Of a DNA stretch of 10,878 bases, positions 1 through 6,787 are shown one piece after another; the stretch's first letter is position 1, and each line of letters begins with the position of its first letter. The translations under genes were made by a program, and so were the position numbers. The notes beneath the pieces are model-generated. The model ran no database searches and had not been told where the DNA came from. It was given only the letters and a program-made list of their open reading frames with translations. Source of the stretch: Moraxellaceae bacterium (lineage in GTDB: Bacteria > Pseudomonadota > Gammaproteobacteria > Pseudomonadales > UBA3067); NCBI GenBank assembly GCA_002401525.1, contig NVTH01000057.1:6912-17789 (forward strand). The letters are read 5' to 3'.

Positions 1-72
1 ATTTCTAGAATGCTGGAAATACCGCTTAAAGAGCATACTCGCCAAACTGAACCGGAAGTCAGCCTGAATTAG
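1..72 (+). CDS. Possible C-terminal tail of an upstream gene (partial)
   Basis: The first forward frame is open from the window edge to a TAG at 70-72, giving 23 codons that end EPEVSLN. The piece is hydrophilic and I do not recognise it. The same stretch is also open in a minus-strand frame, and 23 codons are too few to be significant, so this is only a candidate. The 80 bases to the next gene contain a palindrome, so that gene may have its own promoter. Confidence 0.22.
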   Translation: MSRMLEIPLKEHTRQTEPEVSLN

Positions 73-92
73 ACGGTCGATAATAGGGCGTA

Positions 93-109
93 ACCCTAAA
101 TTTTAGGGT
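93..109. promoter_or_regulatory. Perfect 8+8 bp palindrome, possible operator
   Basis: The arms ACCCTAAA (93-100) and TTTAGGGT (102-109) are exact reverse complements around a single central T. The site lies 44 bases upstream of the methyltransferase start. A 17 bp near-continuous palindrome is the right size for a dimeric repressor such as a TetR-type protein. With no loop it cannot form a hairpin terminator. No regulator is encoded beside it, so its role is inferred from form and position only. Confidence 0.35.
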
Positions 110-152
110 AAAGGATGCCTTTAAAAAATCATTCATTACAGGGACAGTCACG

Positions 153-770
153 ATGAGCCTTTATGACAAACACATACTACCCAAGTTTATTGATTTAGCT
201 TGTGGTACCAAACCCATTAGCTACCAACGAAAAAAAGTGGTCCCTGAAGCCAGCGGCCGCGTGTTAGAAATAGGCATCGGACCCGGATTAAATTTACCCT
301 ACTACGATGTGAATAAAGTGGACATGGTTTTCGGGCTGGAGCCCTCCGCCGAGATGCGGAAACTGGCCGCCAAACGAGTCAGCCAAGTACCCTTTAACGT
401 CGAATTTATAGACTTGCCCGGTGAAGAAATCCCTTTGGATGATAATTCCGTTGATACCGTGTTGTTAACCTATACCTTATGCACCATCCCGGATGCGTTG
501 AGCGCTTTAAAGCAAATGAAACGGGTATTAAAACCGGGAGGAAAATTATTGTTTTGCGAACACGGGGCGGCTCCCGATAAATCGGTTAGAAAATGGCAAG
601 CTCGAATCAACCCAGTATGGAAACCCATCGCGGGCGGTTGCAATTTAAACCGAAAAATCCCTCAATTATTGGAGCAAGGTGGTTTTCACATTCAAACCAT
701 GGAAACCGCCTACATCCCAGGCACACCCAAAATAGCCGCGTATAATTATTGGGGGCAAGCAACGGGCTGA
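153..770 (+). CDS. Class I SAM-dependent methyltransferase (UbiE/METTL7-like)
   Basis: This 205-residue soluble protein is predicted to transfer a methyl group from S-adenosylmethionine to an unknown acceptor. Motif I is VLEIGIGPG at residues 37-45. The acidic residue after strand 2, which normally holds the SAM ribose, is Glu63 in GLEP. The motif II/III region runs VDTVLLTYTLCTIPD (100-114), followed by the LKPGG turn and strand LLFCEHG (126-138), a typical UbiE/COQ5-superfamily ending. The later stretch with WKPIAGGCNLNR (156-167) resembles METTL7-type proteins, which methylate small thiols or lipids in animals; I would not carry that substrate over to a bacterium. The start has a good Shine-Dalgarno, AGGGA at 140-144, 8 bases ahead of ATG. 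The protein has no signal peptide or TM segment and looks full length. A stem-loop covers the stop codon, and the next gene follows 88 bases later. Confidence 0.88.
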   Translation: MSLYDKHILPKFIDLACGTKPISYQRKKVVPEASGRVLEIGIGPGLNLPYYDVNKVDMVFGLEPSAEMRKLAAKRVSQVPFNVEFIDLPGEEIPLDDNSVDTVLLTYTLCTIPDALSALKQMKRVLKPGGKLLFCEHGAAPDKSVRKWQARINPVWKPIAGGCNLNRKIPQLLEQGGFHIQTMETAYIPGTPKIAAYNYWGQATG

Positions 771-784
771 TTGAATGCCCCCAA
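749..784 (+). terminator. 9 bp stem-loop spanning the methyltransferase stop codon
   Basis: TTGGGGGCA at 749-757 pairs perfectly with TGCCCCCAA at 776-784, leaving an 18-base loop that contains the TGA stop at 768-770. The stem has six consecutive G:C pairs and should be very stable. No T-run follows (CATGAGTCATT), so it is not a classic intrinsic terminator. It may instead protect the mRNA 3' end, slow ribosomes at the stop, or separate expression of this gene from the next one. Confidence 0.4.
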
Positions 785-858
785 CATGAGTCATTAGTAA
801 TGAATTCTTAGAATCGGCGAGCGGTCAATTTTTTATGCATTAATTATCAAGGAGTCAA

Positions 859-1656
859 ATGATGCGGCATATTACTTCACTGATAGCCTCTACCCTGCGC
901 GGATGGAAAGGCAGTCACGCGACGGCCCGCACTAATCAGCCAGACAAACTGCTGGAACTCTATGATATGGAAGGCTGCCCTTTTTGCCGGCCAGTAAGAG
1001 AATATCTGACCGAGCTCGACTTAGACGTTTTAATTCACCCATGCCCTAAAAAGAGTACGCGTAATCGTGAGAAATTAAGCGCACTTGGGGGCAAAAAACA
1101 AATGCCTTACCTATACGACCCCAATACCGACACCGGCCTGTACGAAATGCAGGACATTATTGTCTATTTAAAAAATCAATACGACACGCTGCCTCAGCAA
1201 AAGAAAACTGAGCCCAATGTCATCACTTCAACGCTTGCCTCTATGACTCGAGCGATGTCAGGCATTCTCTACCGCCCTTCCCTGCCCGCCGACAAGCCTC
1301 TGGAATTATTTTCCTACGAAGCAAATGTGAAGTCTCGGATCGTTAGAGAGCGGCTTACGGAAATGGAAATTTCTTACGTATTACGTAATTCCGGGAAGAC
1401 ACAAATAGTAAAATCAGAACCAATAGATTCCAACCTTTCCTCCAATGCGCACAACCAAAAACCTTCCTCAGTGACGCCACTCAGCAAACGCCAAGAATTA
1501 CACCAACGAACTGGAAAAATTCAAATCCCTTATCTTTACGATCCAAATTCAGATAAAGGGCTTTTTGAACCCAAGGATATAATTCATTACCTAAAATGCA
1601 CCTATGGAAAAACGCCTGAAAACATCCGAATTCATAAAGAGGCAGTGAATGGCTAA
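859..1656 (+). CDS. Tandem glutaredoxin/GST_N-domain protein, second active site lost
   Basis: The protein has 265 residues and contains two thioredoxin-fold modules of the glutaredoxin/GST N-terminal type. Module 1 (about 31-109) starts LLELYDMEGCPFC with a redox pair Cys40-Pro-Phe-Cys43 and has the cis-proline segment QMPYLYDPNTD around Pro83. Module 2 (about 147-250) repeats the plan: PLELFSYEANVKSRIVRE, then IQIPYLYDPNSD around Pro224. In module 2 the CPFC position reads EANVK, so it has no redox cysteine there. It also has a longer polar loop (about 178-212, Ser/Asn/Gln-rich) than module 1. Module 1 could act as a glutathione-dependent oxidoreductase, with module 2 structural or ligand-binding. 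Both the ATG at 859 and the one at 862 are usable: AAGGAG (849-854) sits 4 or 7 bases upstream, and the second spacing is nearer the optimum. No TM segment or signal peptide is visible. The substrate is unknown. Confidence 0.85.
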   Translation: MMRHITSLIASTLRGWKGSHATARTNQPDKLLELYDMEGCPFCRPVREYLTELDLDVLIHPCPKKSTRNREKLSALGGKKQMPYLYDPNTDTGLYEMQDIIVYLKNQYDTLPQQKKTEPNVITSTLASMTRAMSGILYRPSLPADKPLELFSYEANVKSRIVRERLTEMEISYVLRNSGKTQIVKSEPIDSNLSSNAHNQKPSSVTPLSKRQELHQRTGKIQIPYLYDPNSDKGLFEPKDIIHYLKCTYGKTPENIRIHKEAVNG

Positions 1657-2032
1657 TTTCAAGGGAGATTTAATGAGTATTGATTGCCTCTAACCAACCA
1701 TAGAATTAAGCGCTTCTCGATAAGCAAGTACACCTCCGCCATGCTTTTCAAAACCATAATGCAATAGCGAAACAGATGTGCTGCTGGAATTTATCGCGCC
1801 AAACACCACTCCAACATTTTTTAGGGCGTCATTAATTTAATTCTTCAGCAATATAGCCTCTTGCAAAGAGAATACGACCACCGGCCACCCCACCTTAAAT
1901 TCAAATTTTTCAGTGAGTTACAATAGCCCCCACCCACACATAATGAGTCTGCAAGAATTTGGTAAGCAGCGCTAAACCCATGAGCTATTCTTAAAAGTAA
2001 CTAAAATTCCTTTTCATAGCGCAAATCAGTCG
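1657..2032. other. 376-base gap without an intact gene
   Basis: No forward frame is open for a useful length here. The only translation signal is AGGGAG (1662-1667) before an ATG at 1673, which yields MSIDCL and then TAA. The minus strand holds a broken protein-like frame, listed separately. I see no convincing sigma-70 promoter for the downstream kinase gene and no strong terminator hairpin. Confidence 0.5.
1690..1917 (-). pseudogene. Decayed reading frame, protein-like, unrecognised
   Basis: Read on the minus strand, one frame runs from a TAA at 1918-1920 to a TAG at 1690-1692 with a single internal TAA at 1837-1839. The upstream part (25 codons) includes FKVGWPVVVFSLQEAILL. The downstream part (48 codons) includes VVFGAINSSSTSVSLLHYGF and then HGGGVLAYREALNSMVG before the stop. 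The hydrophobic strand-like pattern and the glycine-rich stretch look like real protein rather than random translation, and the two parts share one frame. I see no start codon or ribosome site for it. It is probably the 3' remnant of a lost gene that ran towards the thioredoxin-fold gene. I do not recognise the family, and chance remains possible. Confidence 0.3.
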
Positions 2033-4540
2033 ATGAGGCCAATGAGACGTTCCTCATTTTTAATATCACGCCTAAATTGGGTCTCGTTCTTTTCGACCTT
2101 TTGGGTTGCTGTGTGTTTCTTAATTCCCTCAAACCAAGTGTGGTCAGCGGCACAAACACTTCTCATCAGCGATTCCTCCTCTATTCGAACCGCCACGTTT
2201 ACCGATCAAGATCCAAGAATTGTGCTCGGATCAACCATGCAATACCTCATCGATGACAGCGGTCAATTGGGCATCGAGGATGTGGTTGGCACCGCAGCGG
2301 ACAAACAATTCAAAGACATTAGTATAGAAATTCCTACCTTTGGACTTACGGATGTCCCTTATTGGTTTCGCCTTGCCCTGAAGTATGAGGGTTCTCAGCA
2401 AGAAATCATTAAAGAATTAGAAATAGCCAATGCGCTGTTGGAATCTATCGATTTGTATGAAATAGACTTGTCTGGTCAGGTTCGACAGGTACAAGGAGGT
2501 TTGGCAAGACCACTCACTGCACCGGATATCGTATCTCGCCACTTCGTTTCAAGACTGCACCTTAAACCCAACGAGACAAAATGGATTTACATCAAAGTAG
2601 GAGGTAATAGCGTAATGAATTTACCTACTTATTTGTGGAGTTTGGATGCGCGGCGTTATAAGACCGAAACTCAAATGGTGGTCTTCGGAATGTACTACGG
2701 TCTGATGACGGTAATGTTTTTATATAATTTATTTCTTTTCATCTCCACTCGTTTCAAAAGTTATCTCTTTTACCTTTTTTATATCGCATTTATCAGCATG
2801 ACAATGTTTGCCAATGACGGGCTCATGAAAGAGTATATTATCAATGATAGCCCCTGGTTGCACACTCGCCTAATGTGGTTACTGATTTGTATCACTGCGG
2901 TTGCTGCTATTTTTTTTATTCGGGAATTTTTAGCAACACGGTTACGTCATCCGAAGATGGATAAAATATTATTATTAACCATGGGCCTTATGATCTTCGG
3001 CGCATTGTTAACCATTGCCTCTAACTCATTGCTGAGTAATTATGTGGTTAACATCGGCGTATTTTTTGTGTGCGGCAGCTTATTAACGAGCGGTATTGTT
3101 AGTGTGTCAAGCGGCTACCATGAGGCAAAATTTTTCCTACTTGCGTGGATGTTCATCCTTTTAGGAGGCGTTGTTTTAATCTCGATGTTTATCGGGCTGC
3201 TGCCAGTAAAATCTTATACCATGTTTGCCACCCACATAGGTTCCGCACTGGAAGTACTGCTGTTGTCTTTTGTCGTAGCCGATCGAATTAACGCCATCGT
3301 ATCCGAAAAGCTAGTCATTGAAAAAGTAGCTAAAACTGAACTTGAAAATAGCCATCGTTATCTTGATGCCAGTCATCGTTTAAAAGATGATTTTCTAGCG
3401 TGCATCAGTGAAGAATTTATCGTTCCCATAACAGGCGTAATCAAGCGATTATCGCTCCTTGATACAAATCAATTAGATCAAGAGCAAAATAGCTTTGTTA
3501 ACACCATTACGAGATCTGCCCGCTCGATGATGTTTCTAGTGAATAATTTAATAGGGTTTACTGAAAAAACCAACAGCGTTCAACGCATTGTTGCGCCCTT
3601 TGGATTGCGGCAGCAGTTAGAATATATTCGCTTAAGGTACTGGGCGAAATGTCAATCGAAAGGATTAGGTTTTCAATACAATATCGATGAAAATATTCCA
3701 GAACGTTTAATAGGCGATGCGTCTCGACTACAACTGGTCATTTATAATCTGCTGGATAACGCGATTAAATTTACCGATCACGGTCTAGTCACAATGAGTG
3801 TAGGGCGTCGTCTCACAGGGGGCAATCAACATACGGTAGACTTGGACTTTAACATCACCGATACAGGGATAGGCATCCCTGAGGAACAACAAACGTCAAT
3901 TTTCGAACCCTTTTTTGTGATCGACGCAAATACCTGCCGAACACATGCTGGGCTAGGCATTGGGTTGGCATTATGTAAAAAAACCGCGGCAGTAATGAAT
4001 GCTGAGATATCCTTGTCTTCTAAGGAGGGTGTAGGCACCCAATCTAATTTTTCAGTATCATTTGAGCTAGAAAGCAACACGTTCTTTGATCCAATAGCGG
4101 AAACAGAAATACCAAACAGAAAAGCCGATGCACAAATCAAAGACACCGAAGTAGGAGTCATTGAAGAAAGTTTTAAAGGCCGCCGAATTCTAATTGCCGA
4201 AGACAATCTCATCAATCAAACAGTCTTGAAAAAAATCGTCGAAAAGTTGGGCTGTGTTGCATTTGTTGCAAATGATGGCAATGAAGCAGTTCAATTACTA
4301 AAAACAGAAACGGTTGATTTAATATTTATGGATTGCCAAATGCCGAATAAAAATGGTTACGATGCAACGCAAGAAATTCGAAAAAACGAATTGGATGATA
4401 TTCGCCTTCCCATTGTAGCAGTCACTGCCAATGCCATGGAAGGGGATAGAAAAAAATGCCTTGAAGCAGGAATGGATGATTACCTAAAGAAACCTATTAA
4501 ATTAGGAGAGATAAAAGAAGCATTAGGAAAATTTTTATAA
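2033..4540 (+). CDS. 7TMR-DISM hybrid sensor kinase with receiver, H-box histidine replaced by Glu
   Basis: This 835-residue inner-membrane signalling protein has these domains in order: signal peptide (1-40, ending VWSAA); periplasmic 7TMR-DISMED2-like domain (about 50-205, with PYWFRLAL and KWIYIKVGG); seven TM helices of the 7TMR-DISM type (about 215-415); short coiled linker; DHp domain (about 445-515); HATPase_c (about 557-677); C-terminal receiver (about 717-835). The ATPase boxes look intact: N-box Asn576, G1 Asp610-Thr-Gly-Ile-Gly, and G2 Gly640/642/644. The receiver is also complete, with Glu723/Asp724, phosphoacceptor Asp767 in FMDCQMP, Thr798 and Lys820. The H-box is not: ISEEFIVPITGV stands where the neighbour has VSHELRTPMNGV, so the phosphorylated His is Glu460 and the following LRT is FIV. 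It therefore probably cannot autophosphorylate on histidine. The start is uncertain: ATG 2033 lacks a good ribosome site, and ATG 2042 has GAGG only 3 bases upstream. The paralogous kinase follows immediately, apparently in the same operon. Confidence 0.88.
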   Translation: MRPMRRSSFLISRLNWVSFFSTFWVAVCFLIPSNQVWSAAQTLLISDSSSIRTATFTDQDPRIVLGSTMQYLIDDSGQLGIEDVVGTAADKQFKDISIEIPTFGLTDVPYWFRLALKYEGSQQEIIKELEIANALLESIDLYEIDLSGQVRQVQGGLARPLTAPDIVSRHFVSRLHLKPNETKWIYIKVGGNSVMNLPTYLWSLDARRYKTETQMVVFGMYYGLMTVMFLYNLFLFISTRFKSYLFYLFYIAFISMTMFANDGLMKEYIINDSPWLHTRLMWLLICITAVAAIFFIREFLATRLRHPKMDKILLLTMGLMIFGALLTIASNSLLSNYVVNIGVFFVCGSLLTSGIVSVSSGYHEAKFFLLAWMFILLGGVVLISMFIGLLPVKSYTMFATHIGSALEVLLLSFVVADRINAIVSEKLVIEKVAKTELENSHRYLDASHRLKDDFLACISEEFIVPITGVIKRLSLLDTNQLDQEQNSFVNTITRSARSMMFLVNNLIGFTEKTNSVQRIVAPFGLRQQLEYIRLRYWAKCQSKGLGFQYNIDENIPERLIGDASRLQLVIYNLLDNAIKFTDHGLVTMSVGRRLTGGNQHTVDLDFNITDTGIGIPEEQQTSIFEPFFVIDANTCRTHAGLGIGLALCKKTAAVMNAEISLSSKEGVGTQSNFSVSFELESNTFFDPIAETEIPNRKADAQIKDTEVGVIEESFKGRRILIAEDNLINQTVLKKIVEKLGCVAFVANDGNEAVQLLKTETVDLIFMDCQMPNKNGYDATQEIRKNELDDIRLPIVAVTANAMEGDRKKCLEAGMDDYLKKPIKLGEIKEALGKFL

Positions 4541-4617
4541 TGTGGAAATTTACCCCGATGAGAAGAGCCTTTTTGGTGGAATTACGCGCATTTATTGGGG
4601 CAAAAGCTTGGATCTGA
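4540..4617 (+). other. 25-codon mini-ORF at the kinase-kinase junction
   Basis: The stop of the first kinase (TAA 4538-4540) overlaps an ATG in the sequence TAATG. That ATG opens a 25-codon frame ending at TGA 4615-4617, just 8 bases before ATG 4626, a likely start of the second kinase. Its peptide contains TPMRRAFLVELRAF, which resembles the first kinase's N-terminus RPMRRSSFLISRLN. It may be the relic of the duplicated start, or a coupling peptide that lets ribosomes restart on the second kinase. The resemblance is short and could be chance. Confidence 0.3.
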
Positions 4618-6707
4618 AACTGAAGATGGCGTTACAAACCTATCGATTGATCGCCCTCTGGTCTATTTGTATGGCTCTTTGTTTATTCTATTCAGGTAGC
4701 ATCGATGCGGACATAAACCCAAAAACTACTGCGCACGCCAACGATTCTTTCTCAAGAAATCCAACTCTTTCTTTTACCATCGACCCCACCACTAGACTCG
4801 CCACCTTTTTTGATACAGAGAAGCGTATAACACTGGGTCCCTATTTACAGTATCTCATTGATAACGGAGAAAACTGGGCACTAAGCGATGTCACTGGACC
4901 CGAGTTTGTAGCTCAATTCAGGGATGCCTCTTCTGACGTTCTAAATTTTGGTATCACCGAGAAGCCTCATTGGTTTCGTATAAAACTCAGATACGACGGT
5001 ACGCAAAAGGAGATCACTAGAGACTTCGCTATCGAGTTTCCGCAATTAGCAGAGATCGATTTTTATAGTTTAAATAAATCGGGCCATCATCGACTCGTGC
5101 AGGGCGGGTCAATGCGGCCTAATGAGAGCCCTAACATTAAGTCTCGTCATTTTATCGCGACTTTACATTTTACACCCGGGGAGACTCAATGGATTTATTT
5201 TAACGTAGTAAGTCGTGGCCCACTAGTCATACCTGCGTATTTATGGGAACCAGATTTCCGTTTTCAACAGCAGCGACTTCAACTCATTTTTTATGGTGCC
5301 TATTACGGAATAATTATTGCTATGTTTGTCTATAATTTATTTCTTTTTATTTGGATGCGATCCACCAGCTATTTGTTCTATATCATCTACATCGCTAGCG
5401 CAGGCTTAGCAATATCAATCAGCGATGGAATTCTGAGGGCATATTTTGTTGATAGTATCGCCTGGGCAAATACACGCCTAATGTATTTTATTGGTTGTAT
5501 AGGCATTATTTCATTGGTGCAATTTTGTCGATTAATGTTACGCACTGCCGAGCGCCATTCGTTCGTGGATAAGATGTTATTGACGACGATTAGCGTAGGG
5601 ATACTGACCAACTTATTGACTATTGTGCATTTTTCTTCAATTAATGTATTTTTAACCATGTTTCTTTTAATTGCCGTTGCAGTGTCAATGTTCACGGCGG
5701 GTGCGATTAGTGTTTCCTCGGGTTATCGAGAGGGGAAATTCTTTTGTTTTGCTTGGTCAATTTTTTGCGTGTTATTGGTCATCATTGCATTACTCTATGT
5801 GGGTGTCGTGCCCTTCAATATATTTACCTCCAATGTGCCATATATCGGCACGGCAATGGAGGCCGTTTTGTTATCCTTTTTCCTCGCAGATCGAATTAAC
5901 ACAATAACAATGGAAAAATTAGCGAGCGAACAGGTTGCTAAAAAAGAGTTAGAAGGAAGCTTGGCTAACCTGAATCATAGCCATCGTATAAAATCTGAAT
6001 TTTTCGCTACAGTAAGCCACGAACTACGGACACCAATGAACGGTGTCGTTGGTATGTTGGATTTATTATCCAATACCAGGCTAGACAAGGGACAAGCAGC
6101 ACAGGTGGGTGCCGCCATCAAGTTCGCGCATCTCATGATGTATTTCGTGGATAATCTGCTGGGGTTCGCTCGTAGAACAGACAGTAATCGCCTTATTCAT
6201 AAACCATTCCAATTACGTGAGAGTTTGGATAACCTCCGTTTACAATTTTTAGTACGTTGCCATAGCGCAGGCTTGTCCTTTAATTATACTATTGCTGATA
6301 ACGTACCCAATTTATTAGTGGGCGATTCATCCCGGCTACAAGGCGTGCTTAATCATTTACTTGACAATGCAGTCAAATACACTGACTTAGGGTCCGTCAA
6401 ATTTAATGTCAATTGCCAGTTTCATCAAGAGAATAAAAAACGGATTTCCCTAGAATTTTTCATAATGGATACAGGGAGAGGTATTCCAGGGGACAAATTA
6501 AAGGACGTATTTAATCCCTTTGTAGAAGCTAAGAAAGCCGAAGAAAGATCGAATTCTTTTCACGACAAATTAGGGATTGGATTATCTCTTTGCAAAAAAT
6601 CAGCGGATGTAATGGAGGCTGATATCACCATAAAATCTAAAATGGGCGATGGCACGGAAATTCGATTTATAGTCCCATTGGAAATTGACGATAACCGAGA
6701 GCATTAG
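4542..6707 (+). CDS. 7TMR-DISM sensor histidine kinase with intact H-box, no receiver
   Basis: This is a paralogue of the preceding kinase along its length, 721 residues from GTG 4542 or 693 from ATG 4626. The later start is attractive because it puts a normal signal peptide first (MALQTYRLIALWSICMALCL, then GSIDA); the 28 residues before it look non-secretory. Neither start has a strong Shine-Dalgarno. Numbered from GTG 4542, domains are: periplasmic 7TMR-DISMED2-like region (about 80-238, with PHWFRIKL and TQWIYFNVV); seven TM helices (about 248-445); DHp with a canonical H-box SHELRTPMNGVVG, phosphoacceptor His493; HATPase_c with N-box Asn609 and G1 Asp643-Thr-Gly-Arg-Gly. The G2 box reads KLGIGL, with Lys676 at the first glycine and Gly678/680 kept. 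The protein ends right after the ATPase domain and has no receiver, unlike its neighbour. It should autophosphorylate on His493; its natural acceptor may be the receiver of the first kinase. The ligand is unknown. Confidence 0.87.
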   Translation: MEIYPDEKSLFGGITRIYWGKSLDLKLKMALQTYRLIALWSICMALCLFYSGSIDADINPKTTAHANDSFSRNPTLSFTIDPTTRLATFFDTEKRITLGPYLQYLIDNGENWALSDVTGPEFVAQFRDASSDVLNFGITEKPHWFRIKLRYDGTQKEITRDFAIEFPQLAEIDFYSLNKSGHHRLVQGGSMRPNESPNIKSRHFIATLHFTPGETQWIYFNVVSRGPLVIPAYLWEPDFRFQQQRLQLIFYGAYYGIIIAMFVYNLFLFIWMRSTSYLFYIIYIASAGLAISISDGILRAYFVDSIAWANTRLMYFIGCIGIISLVQFCRLMLRTAERHSFVDKMLLTTISVGILTNLLTIVHFSSINVFLTMFLLIAVAVSMFTAGAISVSSGYREGKFFCFAWSIFCVLLVIIALLYVGVVPFNIFTSNVPYIGTAMEAVLLSFFLADRINTITMEKLASEQVAKKELEGSLANLNHSHRIKSEFFATVSHELRTPMNGVVGMLDLLSNTRLDKGQAAQVGAAIKFAHLMMYFVDNLLGFARRTDSNRLIHKPFQLRESLDNLRLQFLVRCHSAGLSFNYTIADNVPNLLVGDSSRLQGVLNHLLDNAVKYTDLGSVKFNVNCQFHQENKKRISLEFFIMDTGRGIPGDKLKDVFNPFVEAKKAEERSNSFHDKLGIGLSLCKKSADVMEADITIKSKMGDGTEIRFIVPLEIDDNREH

Positions 6708-6787
6708 GAGTATAGTTTTAGATTAAAGCGATTCCAAGTAATTTGAAATCATCAGCCTGGTCACTCGGATCTGATACATTGCGACTA

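Noticed and set aside
1662..1693. AGGGAG followed by ATG and a six-codon frame (MSIDCL)
   Set aside because: The peptide is too short to call a gene and no downstream frame is linked to it; the ribosome-like site may be chance or a leftover.
3826..4215. 129-codon minus-strand open frame inside the first kinase
   Set aside because: It lies wholly opposite the ATPase and receiver coding region, which carries unmistakable motifs; the minus-strand translation has no domain-like features.
6708..6787. Possible terminator between the convergent kinase and glycosylase genes
   Set aside because: The only pairing I found is an eight-base imperfect stem (GATTCCAA with TTGAAATC) and a five-base ATCAG/CTGAT pair, neither followed by a T-run.
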